Assembly (NCBI GenBank): GCA_037952775.1
Contig: JBANAY010000004.1
Coordinates: 8,990,001 to 9,054,000, forward strand
Length of the DNA: 64,000 nt
Direction of reading: 5' to 3'
Source of the DNA: Clonostachys chloroleuca
Lineage: Eukaryota > Ascomycota > Sordariomycetes > Hypocreales > Bionectriaceae
Position 1 is the stretch's first letter; each line of letters opens with the position of its first letter. This document shows positions 41,549-52,664 of this stretch, in pieces. The position numbers were made by a program, and so were the translations under genes. Below the pieces are notes generated by a model. The model ran no database searches, was not told where the DNA came from, and saw only the letters and a program-made list of their open reading frames with translations.

Positions 41549-44500
41549 TTATACCTTCGATAAACACTCCATGGTCATCTGGTGACCAACTCCCAAGCAA
41601 CGTACTCCAAGCCCATGGCAGTCTGAACAAAGATTAAAATCGCCCTCATTACAGATATCGCAACTATAATATCTGTATCCGCGATGAATAAACAAAGTAC
41701 AAGCATCGCATTGTGAAAGCATATTATCGTTCCTCATTGTACCCATACCAGGAGTAGGGAATACCTCCCTCTCAGATGCTATATCAGAATTCCTAGCATG
41801 TTGAAGGAGGAGTTTCACGATATCGGGATTTGCGTATCGTTTGGCATACCACAGCGGAGTCCGCCCCAAGTGGTCTGGAGAGTTTGGATCTACCCGCCCT
41901 GTGCCCAGGAGCCGCATGGTGACTAGTGTGCGATTATGCCGCGCTGCTAATAATGTCGGTGTTGAACCGTAAGAGTCCTCCCCGTCGATTTCGACCCTTT
42001 CGTCTGAGATCAAGGCCTCTACCATTGTATCATGGCCAGTCATGGCAGCGTATGATAACGGCGTACGACCGCAAATGACTTTAGAATCAATGTCAACACC
42101 ATGTGTTGCTAGGAGCAGATTGAAAATGGCCTCTCTCCCCTCCCTAGCCTCTACTGATAATGTTGTCAGGCCATCGGAATCTTTAAGTTCAAGTCGGCAC
42201 CATTATCTATTGAGAGCTTGGCGATCGCCTCCTCCCCCCGTAAACAGCTGATAAGAGTGGTGTCTCGCCCTCGAATCTTTGGAATTCAAGTCAGCGCCCT
42301 TCTCTATCAACAGCTTGGCGATCGCCTCATACCCCTTGGCAACAGCTGCTGAAAGTGGTGTGAGGCCAACAGAATCTTTGGACTCCAAGTCGGCGCCATT
42401 ATCTATTAAGAGCTTGGCCATCGCCTCCTTCCCCCGGTAAACAGCTGATAAGAGTGGTGTCTCGCCCTCAGAATCTTTGGAATTCAAGTCAGCGCCCTTC
42501 TCTATCAACAGCTTGGTAACCGCCTCATACCCCTCGGAAACAGCTTCTGAGAGTGGTGTTTGGCTGTGAGAATTTTTGGGCTCCAAGTCGGCGCCTTTAT
42601 CTATTAATTGCTCGACGGCTGCCTCATGTCCATTCAAAGCAGCCAATGAGAGTGGTGTATGGTCAAGAAAATCTTTGGACTCCAAGTCGGCGCCTTTATC
42701 TATCAATTGCTCGATGGCTGCCTCATGTCCATTGAAAGCAGCCCAATGGAGTGGTGTCCGGTGATGAATATCATCTTTTTGAGTTCAAATTGGCGTCCTT
42801 CTTTAATATCAACCTGACAGTTAGATGATGGCCATAGTATGCGGCTACCATGAGGCGTGAAAACTGCGGGATTCTACCGTAATGTTTATTACTCCAATAG
42901 AAATTGAACCATTTCAAGTAACTTTTTGCACTTGGATCACAAATCTTTGAAACAATAGGTATGATAGCGGCGTCCTCAGCAATTTCAGCATGTCGGAAGT
43001 GAGCTCCCCAATTTAGTGCCGAGTAAAAGAAGGCCTGTCGTTTCATGGACTTGACTCGATCGTTGTAATCATCTATCGCCAGAATGACTTCGAGATCGGC
43101 GAATGCCACACATAGGATACAGAGTTCTGCAAGAACGGCATGAGCGTTTTTGATGGTGATTGAGTGCTCCCATTTTCGGGTTGAGAATGGGGTAACAGGC
43201 GGTGTTGAACTTGAATTGGCGATTAGAAACTCGCGAGCTGTTTGGTGAAGAAAATAGACATGCCCTTGTGAGATTAAGATGAATAACCCGCACCAGGATC
43301 TAATGCGCTTTTTGAAGTCATAATCAGTCTCCAAATCAATGTCCTCAAGTGATCCTGTTTCGTAGTCGATATTTGTCACTACATTCAGTTCCTCGAGTGT
43401 AAGTGGCCGACTTGCCGCTAAGACAATACTTAGGACTTTGTGAACCATATAGTGCTCCTCGGCATTGGATCTATTGAGAATTTGCTCATATGCCTCGTTT
43501 ACACTCCTCGGGAGGTTGCTGATAGCAGAGTCAACCCCCTTCCGTGTCTTCTTAAAACTTCCCTCCTTCAAATGATCGAACACAAGGTACACCCAGAGAT
43601 AGGTACGATGGTTGGTCAAATGCAATCTTTTCTCCAGGTGACTCTTGATCTCGGGGGAGATGGTATTTGGCAACTGATGAACTCGGTGTGTGATGACACA
43701 ATTTACCTCCTGGCTAATGGTTTCTGAATTCTCCTCTCCTGGGATGTGAATATTTGGGAAGACACTCAACAAGTTGGAGAATTGAGACACCAATTGTTCG
43801 TAAGGGCGGCATGTAAGAAGGTACCTCAATTTGGCATTACCTGGGTCGTTTCTATGAAACTGCGCCTCTATCCTCCGCACTAGAGCTTCAAACTCGGTTT
43901 GTGCACATTCGTCTAGGGCGTCGAGCACAATGATCACAGATCCCGCCTGCCGGTCTCGGACAGAACTTCGTAAAATCTTCCAAAGTGAGTCGGTTGAGTT
44001 AGTCAAACTTTCCCCGTCTTTCTCGTATTGCCGCATTGCGTGTCCAATTAGGGCTGGATTTTGAGAGAACAACTGATGAAGTAGCGCGCAAAGCATCTGC
44101 CGGGCCGTATTTTGATCTTCATCCTTAAAGAAAAAATAGCAGATGGCTGCTGATCGTGGCAAGCCATGGTCAATTAAATATCTGGCCAACACAGATTTCC
44201 CACAGCCGGGATCGGCTGTGACAAGGAGGGGCCCAGAGTGCTGTTTCAACCATCCTTGGAAATGCTCATGTTCAAGAAACCATAGGCACGTGCCTTCAAC
44301 TCTTTCCTCTACTCGATTCTTATACCACTCATACGTGATATCCCTATCGCTAGCTGTAAGGCGGAATTGCTGGTGACATCTTTGTTCATGCTGAGTGAGC
44401 ATTTGCTTGGCCAAATCCTTTTGGGCTTGTACGTGCTGCCTTGTGATTTCTAGCTGCGCTGTTGCGACATCATAGAGGCATAAAAAACAAAGTTTAGTGC

Positions 44501-45519
44501 CCATGTATTGAAAAATTGTAGGAGCCGAGATTACCAGACAGAGCATTGCTCAGCTTCGTTTCAGCTTGAACTCTGCTTGGAGCAACTCGATCGAGGAGAT
44601 CCTTTGCATATGCTGCAGCCACCATAGCAGCGTAGCCTTGCCACTCTTTGTTCTTGTGAGAGTCGGAATAATCACATATACTGCGAACAACCAAGCAGGG
44701 AAAGTGGTTCATCAATCCAGCCGCTTCCATCTCAAAACATAGGACACCCTCCTCAGCAGCAAATTTGTCCCGGACCAAAGCGTCTTTCATCAGCTGGTTT
44801 GCTGAGGCGATTATCCCGTAATGGATCGCCGGGTTATCTTCGTCTTCGGTTCTTAGGTGCCGTACGACCAGATTCCCCGGGGCGTCGCAATTTGCCTCGC
44901 ACTTTGCTTGGTTGTCCTTGGGGTGTATGATACCAGACTTGTAGAGTCTATCGCTTTTTGGATCTGGCCGTCCATAGGCCTTCCCCAGTCTTGGCTTCTT
45001 TTCAAGTATGTTGCTAATATCTCGTTCAAGATTGTGTCCGTCACTTTCATACTGACCGCTAAGCACTGTAACTGCTGTGAGTAGAACGGCCGGCGGTTGA
45101 TTGAGAAAACCTGTCGTCCTGAAGCTTTGATCCTGAATGGTTTTCCCAAAGTCGTACTGGAAGACGCCGCCTTTTCCCTGCCGGGGAGCACTGACTACAA
45201 CATCGCCTAGGCGAATGTCATGTTTTGTGCTTGGCGCACCACCTCCAATACCAACCATAAGGCCGATCCTGATATTGTGAAAGGTATGTATCATGTCTTT
45301 TATAACCGCGGTGGCGGAAGATATACCGTACTAGCCATCAGGCAAGACAGCGATCACAACATTGTGTTCTCGCATTTTGCCAAGTGTATATGCATTGCTG
45401 TCGTTGTGTGACACAGTCCGTGGCCCTTCATGTTCTTCGTCGAGAAATTGTCGAGCTACAACATATTCTGTTCTTATCGCGCAAATCCAGCCGATCGTGT
45501 AGTCCTCCGACTGAGGCAT
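41549..45519 (-). pseudogene. Nucleoside phosphorylase-NACHT-ankyrin-ZZ NLR, disrupted
   Basis: Exon 1 (45519-44535) encodes a PNP_UDP_1 domain: start [19 protein letters not shown], then GIGGGAPSTKHDIRLGDVVV, FEMEAAGLM and SICDYSDSHKN. A 76-nt intron (44534-44459) follows. Exon 2 carries a NACHT domain with P-loop ADPGCGKSVLARYL and Walker B VIIVLDALDECA, then an ankyrin block and a C-terminal ZZ-type zinc finger (CDAC, SCDIC, LCSDC, then Cys and His) ending at 41549. Lesions: an in-frame TAG at 45331-45333 in the phosphorylase domain; one extra base at about 42776-42780; one base missing each at about 42273, 42236 and 42187 compared with neighbouring ankyrin copies. PNP domains on fungal NLRs belong to a family in which relatives cleave ATP or nucleosides during immune defence (established for bacterial Detocs relatives). 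Re-initiation at Met 45294 could still give a shortened phosphorylase part. Confidence 0.85.
42190..42780. repeat. Tandem 99-bp ankyrin repeat copies
   Basis: About six head-to-tail 99-bp units encode ankyrin copies of the form NGHEAAVEQLIDKGADLE followed by SKDSxGxTPLxxA. Two subtypes alternate (EQLIDKGADL and KLLIEKGADL). Copies are so alike that single-base losses stand out; three of the four frameshifts of the gene are visible by comparing copies. Confidence 0.85.
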
Positions 45520-46355
45520 GCTTGTGTCCGAGATGGTCTGGGGAATTACGTATGTTTCTGTTCGCAGGCCGAGACGGTCCTATACCCTTCACTTCCCCAA
45601 TATTTCAGATCTGTTTGACAAGGTTAGCCGTATGGATTGGAAATTATCAAGGCAGCGTTGGGCATCCACAGAGAGTGAAAAGTCGCTCAATTTGTTACCC
45701 CATGCTCACCCCCTCATTTGGCGGCGTCTCAGTCATATTTAATGCGCATGTTGTAGCGAATCCGAGAGGAGATGACACACCCTTCAAATGCTGTGCCGCT
45801 GTACTTACAGCCCACAACCAACGCTTCTTTCTCGCAGTGCGCAGTGGTAAGAAAACAGATATGATATCGTCAATATCAAACAAAAAAACCTTGAACTTGA
45901 TTGCCTTGACTAAAATCAATAGGGACAAAGGGGCTTGCACTACACTGGGGTTATTTCTTAGCTTTCCAAAGGAGAAATTCTCACCTGATCATCATAGCTG
46001 AGCTCGTCCTGTTCGGGCAACGATGGTCCAGATCAATGAGCTGAATGCAGCTGAATAGACCATCCCGTCTTGGCAAATGAGATGCAGGCAATTGGACGAC
46101 AGAACAAAAAAGCGCCACAATTCCATCATACAGAGTCGTGACTAGAGCGTATTGGTCCAACGGTTTTGCTGCATGGGACTACTGTATGCACATGTACGTA
46201 GAAACTACTAGTTCTCATCAGCCCCTGTTCTGTTCAGCAGATTGGAAAGAAGCGCTCACCCATCGTCGAATATAAGAATAGAGGTACCCAGCGAAAGCGA
46301 GCTTTGCTTGATCAAACTTGGAGTACTTCCAATCAACTCGAGCCTCTTTGCCAGA
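45520..46355. other. Intergenic, divergent promoters
   Basis: This lies between the minus-strand NLR and the plus-strand gene at 46356, so both promoters should be here. No gene is supported; a plus-strand frame at 45384-46001 is the shadow of the NLR start plus random sequence. Confidence 0.5.
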
Positions 46356-47600
46356 ATGGAATCATCAATCCCCTACGACCCCAGCCTAGTTCTTGGAAGC
46401 GTCCTCAGCAATGCCACCCTCCAACTGGTCAACGAAATATCGCGAGCCGAGGCACCCGTCAGTGCCACCCGTGAAGAGCTAGAAGCCCTGGTGGCATCTC
46501 GAAAAAGTCTCGACAAGACCAAATCCGAGCTCATCAATCTTGGCATCGATACGTCCCCCATTGATGACGAGATCAACAACTTGAGTTCCAAGATCGCGAG
46601 CGTTACCACGGACTATGCCAGTATCAAGCTCAAGGTCGAGGCAGCCGTTGGAAGCCTTCGTTCAAAGATCTATGGCACCGGCAATAGCGCAGGAGTGGAA
46701 AGCCCGATCGATTCCCTCAAGGCACAGTCTACGTCGGTTCCTTTGGCTGCCGAATCCCTCAAAGTGGACGTCCAGTATTTCTCTATGGATCCCAATGAGC
46801 AGAGCGCAAAATCGTTTGCTAGCAATATTTCTTCGGTAGTGTCGGACGCTACCAGCTGGCTGGGGACCAAGCTCTCGGCTGAAATAAGCCAGGACGCTGA
46901 GGCTCAGGTCCTCGGCCAAGTTAAAAGACACAGTGTGGCTGGCACATTGATTCTGTCCGCCTCGTGTACACACAGAAATGGGTTGATTCTCGAGCCATTG
47001 ACGATTGACCCTGACAAGGGCATCAAGGCTTGGAATCGCCTGTTCCCTGATGACAGGATTGACGTAACTAAACCAAGAGAGATGGTTGAGTTAGCCCGCA
47101 CAGCAGATGGAAACGAGACTGGTAACAAGCTCGGTCTTGTGTCTGGGATGAGCCTCGGGTCAAGCTTCATCGGCATGGTTTACGTCTTGAACTCGACCAG
47201 CAGCGACGCCCAAAGTCCCGCCGTGAGAAGCCATGTCACCTTCCTCACCACAGGCACGATCTCGGACGTAGCCCTCAGCGAGTCCGCATCAGATAAGCCA
47301 GCATTGGAGACTCTTCTACCTGCCTTCCAGGGAGTTCAGTTGAACGATCTGGATAATGGTGCCTTGGATCCAGCGCAGCTTGGGCAAGTTCTGGTGGACT
47401 CTGTGCTTACAAAGGTCAACAGCAGCATCAGCAAGCTTGTTGACGTCAATTTTATGACCGCCGCCCTTAACGACTACCTGCGGAAGGCTTCCAGCGGTGG
47501 CTCAGGTGTGCCATTGAGCTATCACCTGAGAGAATTTAGCAAAGGTGATATCGCTGAGGCATGGGTGGCCAAGTACCATCCGGAGACTCCAGGATCTTAG
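46356..47600 (+). CDS. Hypothetical protein, SIPYDPSLVLG family (414 aa)
   Basis: The open frame extends upstream to 46242, but the first ATG that gives a sensible protein is at 46356, starting MESSIPYDPSLVLGSVLSN. This N-terminal block recurs in many uncharacterised fungal proteins. Residues about 15-125 contain long helical, coiled-coil-like stretches (TREELEALVASRKSLDKTKS, DDEINNLSSKIASVTTDY). A middle globular part with GTLILSASCTHRNG follows, then a serine-rich end. There are no transmembrane spans, signal peptide or catalytic motif I can name. The coiled-coil N-terminus suggests oligomerisation; the role is unknown. It is intact and intron-free, divergent from the broken PNP-NACHT gene. 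Confidence 0.75.
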   Translation: MESSIPYDPSLVLGSVLSNATLQLVNEISRAEAPVSATREELEALVASRKSLDKTKSELINLGIDTSPIDDEINNLSSKIASVTTDYASIKLKVEAAVGSLRSKIYGTGNSAGVESPIDSLKAQSTSVPLAAESLKVDVQYFSMDPNEQSAKSFASNISSVVSDATSWLGTKLSAEISQDAEAQVLGQVKRHSVAGTLILSASCTHRNGLILEPLTIDPDKGIKAWNRLFPDDRIDVTKPREMVELARTADGNETGNKLGLVSGMSLGSSFIGMVYVLNSTSSDAQSPAVRSHVTFLTTGTISDVALSESASDKPALETLLPAFQGVQLNDLDNGALDPAQLGQVLVDSVLTKVNSSISKLVDVNFMTAALNDYLRKASSGGSGVPLSYHLREFSKGDIAEAWVAKYHPETPGS

Positions 47601-50600
47601 TTCATGGCGCCGGCAGATCATAATGCGTATGCGGCATCAATTGATTGCCTTCAATATTGCTGGTTGTTGTTCGGTGGTACCAAATGAGAAGGCGCGGATG
47701 AGTTGCCGTCGAGGGTTCACGCAAAATCTCGGAACAGAGTCTGGGCCAACAATTGTATTAAAAAAAAAAGAAAAAAAAAAAGGAAATTTGGTGGTTATTT
47801 CCTATAGAGAAAAATCAATATATGTCAAAAGAATTCAGCCCAGTTGCTCTCGACAAGCGTTTCGGCCTCGTAACAAGCTACCCTAGAACTCATAAGAGAC
47901 AACCAGGAGTGTTTGGTCTTCAATTGTCCTCAGAGAAAAAAGGGCCTCAGATGATTGCATGCTCCAACCAGGCCCCAAGCCAGTCTTGGCATGTTTATGA
48001 AAATGGAGAGAGCAATTGCACTGAGTTAAAAAAAAAAAACATGATCAGGCAGATCGGCGAGCTTGGTTTGTGCCCAGCAAACAGAGTTTCCATTCAAGAT
48101 GAACTTTTCAACCCACCAAATAAATTCAAATTAAGCCCGAAATAATGCTAAATCAATCATGGTATACGCTTGACTAGGCATATTCAGTTTTTATGGCTTC
48201 TTTTATTTATTACACAGATTTTGGGGTTTTCTGGCTGAATCTCTCGAGTGCTACTGTAATACGCCTGATGAGCCAACATGCAGCACCCACCCGGCCGCGC
48301 CTTCCTTGGATAGACGGTCTCCTGTCCTTTGCCTCAGGCAGCAACTGCGATAGCCAATTCGATAGTCAATCCATATGAGCTTGACATCAACTGTCTGTCT
48401 CTTGTTGCGATGAGCAATCGCTCCAGACCTGACCAAGCAGCCATCTCCAGCATCACTTGAGCCATCATCGCATCAGGAATACAACAAACCGCAACTAAAC
48501 GTACCAATCAACACAAAGGCCACATCCTCAGCAGCGTCCCAGGGTGCCGCTGGCGCCACGAGGTCTGGGGCAAGCAATTAAGCTTGTCTTCAATTCCATT
48601 AGAACGGGCAATTGGTCATTCAATAGCCGGCAGCGACATCGGTCCAGCCGAATCATTGCCTTATCTCTTGGCAGGCCCCGGAGGCCAGACCACGGGGCAG
48701 AATAAAAATGGAAGCAACCCCATTTTGCGTCTTCCCCCAGCTTCATGTTTTCTCACTCGATAACCTCAACAGGGATGGACTCGGTCGCTCGTGAACGAGT
48801 AAGCTTCAATGCGAGGGCCGAGACCCAGCTTCTCCCCGCCCAGGACCTCGTGAGAAATGACAAGCTTGGAAATGATGGAGAGCCTCGAAGCGTCCCCAAA
48901 ATTCGCGAGCTCTCAGACCACGCGCTGGCCCTTGGGATGGGTTTTCATTACGAGAGAGGGGTTTTCCATTACGAGAGGGATACGCCACGGTTGGACACCT
49001 GCCGGGATGGATACGGCTTCGCCAATATTGCCTCGCGATTTTATGGGTTTCGGTCAGGTCCCCTAATCCAGGGACCAGCGCTTAGCTCCGGCGTCACGGG
49101 AAATCTGATCATGCGAGGGGACTATGCCCGCGAAGGCGCCGAACGGTGATGGTAGAGACGAAGCAGAAGTGTTGAGGTCCAAAATCAGTCATTGCAGCTC
49201 CACCGCGAGTGGTCTGAGCCCTGTGACATTGACGGCGTCTCTATTGGTGGGCAACGAGGCAAATAAATGACGCGCCCCTGAGTATTTCGAGAGGCAGCCT
49301 AGGCCAGGGGTGGCTCAATCAGGCAACAAGATGGCAACGGCAATGGAAATACGCGGCGACAAGCCCGGCAGACATCAAGATCCGGTGTGGGAGCATCCCG
49401 CCCGGCACCTGATGCTTGACCGCAGCTCTGCTCGGGGATCCTGACCAAGCAAAAGACAGACCTCTGACCAAGGAGAGACACGCGGCACCGATTGCGCGAT
49501 CCTGCATGCAAGGAGAATACAAGCTGACAGGAATAGGCAACCGACACCTGGACTCAGATGCTTACGGGCTAAAGAGGCAGGATGATGACATTTGATTGTC
49601 TTGGGAGGAAAAATTGGGGAAGATCAACACTCGACTCAGTTCACTGCATGATGGCGAGCGGAAAAGACGGAAGGAAGATTTCTAGAAGGTCTGCAATCAT
49701 GCGCAATGGCTCGATGGTGGTCCATTCGGTGGACCGCCATTTGTCAGAGAAACTTGGGGCATGCTTGTTAGTCGTGCACATCTCAATGTGAGTCTCCATC
49801 AACAGTCTCGAGCTGCCAATCAGCATCTTCTGCGGGCATTTACGGCTGTCTCCACTTCCTCTGGAAGGCAAAAAATTCCCTCTCTGGCCCCCCAAAAGAA
49901 CGACTAGCCTTGAGCTTGTGCGGCGCCACAGCCCTCCTGTCAATGGCCCGTCAATTGGCCATGTCGAGGCAAGGCGTGCGGCTCTGCCTATTCCCGCCGG
50001 CTGCCGGCTTGGCGGGAACCTCCAGGGGTGAAGATTGACGTCGTTTCCCGGCCGTGATTGCCGGGCTGGGCTGCGGTCCTCCCGAACGCAGATGTGTCTC
50101 ACTCAGCCTCTGCGTCTTGCTCGAACGCAGCTCCCACGATGAGACACCGCAATTATAAGCAGCTCATTTAGAGTCTGTGGGACTCAGCTGGGCTGGACTC
50201 TCCACGATCCACTGCTTGCATTGTCGTCTCTCCATCGCGACTGGGCAAGTCAGTGTTTGAAGCTCCCAGACCCCTGGCTAGTCAGGCCGCCTCGGGAAAC
50301 ACTTGACACATCGAAAGGCCCTCAGGCTCCGCTTGGATTGGCACCGGTGGGCTCTAAGCAAGGTGCTGATGACGTCCGTGGGCAATTGCGTAGGTAATTG
50401 TCTCCTAACAGAATCCACCCTATTACCCTCACGAAACCTCCCATGGCCGCCTCGTGCTTGCTGTTCGCGAGATCCAGACAATGCCCGTCGACTCCCCAAA
50501 ATCCCCAGAGATTTACGAACAAGCACTTTGCGGGGGACTTCGTCTGGGGTTTAACTTTGACAAGATCTGGGTTTCTCCAGCCTTCGCCGAAAGTCTATTG

Positions 50601-51157
50601 AGCGAAGCCGTGGCCGAGGGCGGAGGTTTGTTCTTGCAGCAGGATGTCGAACCTTGCTGCAGCCACCACCGAGTAGAAATAACCCAGAAGCAAAATGAGA
50701 CTTTGTTATCTCGAGAGGAGATCCCTGAGACAAGCCGCCCGTCGTCCCATGACCCACCCCCAGGAAGTCGGTATCGGCTCCGGCGCGCAGCTCTTGGGGC
50801 GTAAGTGGTATTATGTTATTGCTTCTCGAGAGTTTGCCAGTGCTGGAGATAACACATCTTCCGCGTTCGGTCTTCCCTCCTCCCCCCACCAGCGCACCAA
50901 GTCCATATAATGCGTTCCTCCCCCCTTCATCTGACTCGGGCTATTCCTCAGTCTTCTTTGTCTCTAGATTGCCACTAGACTAGTAGACGGAGCTCTCTCT
51001 ACTTTGATTAGGGTTTTCATAAATATAGACGAACTCCCGCGTACTGCTCCCATTCTCACATCCATCTCACACAGCAGTCTCTCCCACATACCTCTCTCTC
51101 TCTCTTCACAGAAGCAATACTTCCCATACTGGGTCATACCTCGGTCGTACTTCCAAC
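47601..51157. other. Intergenic, about 3.5 kb
   Basis: No gene is supported. Homopurine A runs lie at 47758-47781 and 48028-48039. A short tandem duplication of GGTTTTCATTACGAGAG (second copy with one extra T) is at about 48940-48977. Frames at 48745-49149 and others have no motif. The last 100 bp form the leader and promoter of the amino-acid permease. Confidence 0.5.
51060..51117 (+). promoter_or_regulatory. CT-rich leader tract before the permease
   Basis: Pyrimidine-rich run (CTCTCCCAC, CTCTCTCTCTCTTCAC) ending about 40 bp before the ATG at 51158. CT-rich tracts near transcription starts are typical of highly expressed fungal genes, which agrees with the C-ending codon bias of the gene. 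Confidence 0.5.
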
Positions 51158-52664
51158 ATGGCTGATATCGCACCAGCCGCGGATGCCACCAAGAGTGCGC
51201 CCAACAACCACAACGAGAAGATGGACATCTCCAGTGGGGACAACTCCATGATGGGAGACCACTCGGTGGACAAGGCTGAGGGCACTACCACCGACCTAGA
51301 GGAGCAGGGCGCCGCTCATTTCCACCGTCTCGGATGGAAGCGCCTCACAGTCGTCCTCATCGTCGAGGCCATCGCCCTCGGCAGTCTGAGTCTCCCCGGC
51401 TGCTTCGCCACCCTCGGTATGGTTGCTGGTGTCATCACCTGCGTCGGTCTCGGTCTCATCGCCATTTACACCAGCCACGTCGTCGGCCAGGTCAAGATCA
51501 AGTTCCCCAAGGTCACCCACTACGCTGATGTCGGCACACTCCTCTGGGGCCGCACCGGTTACGAGATTATCGGCTTCATGTTCTCCATGCAGCTTATCTT
51601 CCTCGTCAGCTCGCACACTCTTACCGGTACCATCGCTTTTGGTAACATTACTGATAATGCCACCTGCTCCGTTGTCTTCGCTGTCGTCTCCGCCATCATC
51701 CTTCTTCTGCTGGCTGTCCCTCCCTCATTCGCCGAGGTCGCCATTCTCGGATACATCGACTTCGTCTCCATCATCCTGGCTATCGGTGTGACCATGATCG
51801 CCACCGGCATCCGGGCTGGTGACCAGACCGGCGGAATGTCCGCTGTCAACTGGTCCGCCTGGCCCAAGGAGGACATCACCTTTGCCGACGCCATGATCTC
51901 CGTCACCAACATCGTCTTCGCCTACAGTTTCGCCATCTGCCAGTTCTCCTTCATGGACGAGATGCACACCCCCAAGGACTACGTCAAGTCCATCTGGGCT
52001 CTGGGTATTATCGAGATCATCATCTACACCCTCACCGGTGCCATCATCTACTCCTTCGTCGGCCAGGACGTCAAATCCCCCGCCCTCCTCTCCGCTGGCA
52101 CCCTCATGTCCAAGGTGGCCTTTGGTATCGCCCTCCCCGTCATCTACATCTCCGGTTCCATCAACACTACTGTCGTCGGCCGCTACATCCACGGACGCTA
52201 CTACAAGGACTCGGTCATCCGCTACATCAACACCAAGGCCGGCTGGATCTCGTGGCTCACCCTCATTACCGCCATCACCGTCCTGGCCTTCATCATCGCT
52301 GAAGTCATTCCCTTCTTCAGCGACCTCCTCTCCATCTCCTCCTCGCTGTTCATCTCCGGCTTCACCCTCTACTTCCCCTCCATCATGTGGTTCGTCCTCA
52401 TCCGCGAGGGCAGCATCTGGGACCCCAAGAACATTCTTCTCACTGTCGCCAACGCCATCATCTTTGTCATCGGCATGATCGTGCTAGTTGGTGGCACCTA
52501 CGCTAGCATCGTCGACATTGTAAGTTTTTTTTTTACTTCCCGCCCCTCCACCGGACTAGCAAACCTTGCTCGGCATTTCCTTCGGTACTAACATGACGCT
52601 ACAGAAAAAGAATTTTGACGAGGGCACCGTCCGCGGCGTTTTCACCTGCAGCCCCATTGGTTAA
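51158..52664 (+). CDS. Neutral amino-acid permease, AAAP family (Mtr-like)
   Basis: Two exons: 51158-52519 and 52605-52664. The intron (52520-52604) has GTAAGT, a perfect branch site TACTAAC and ACAG. The product has 473 residues ending in NFDEGTVRGVFTCSPIG. An acidic 60-residue N-terminus is followed by about eleven spans. The first span block LGSLSLPGCFATLGMVAGVI matches the AAAP (auxin/amino-acid permease) pattern G-x-L-x-L-P, and the order and length match Neurospora Mtr-type neutral and aromatic amino-acid permeases at the plasma membrane. Codon use is strongly biased to C-ending codons, unlike most neighbours, suggesting high expression. As a result, long open frames appear on the other strand and frames inside it; they are not genes. 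Confidence 0.93.

Noticed and set aside
45384..46001. Plus-strand ORF of 205 codons
   Set aside because: It starts inside the antisense of the phosphorylase exon and continues into non-coding sequence; no motif.
48745..49149. Plus-strand ORF of 134 codons
   Set aside because: Contains a recent nucleotide duplication and no domain; flanked by non-coding sequence, so probably chance.
51296..52478. Long open frames on the minus strand and other plus frames inside the permease gene
   Set aside because: They arise from the strong C-ending codon bias of the real gene; the translations are low-complexity (Asp/Gly-rich or Ser/Pro-rich).
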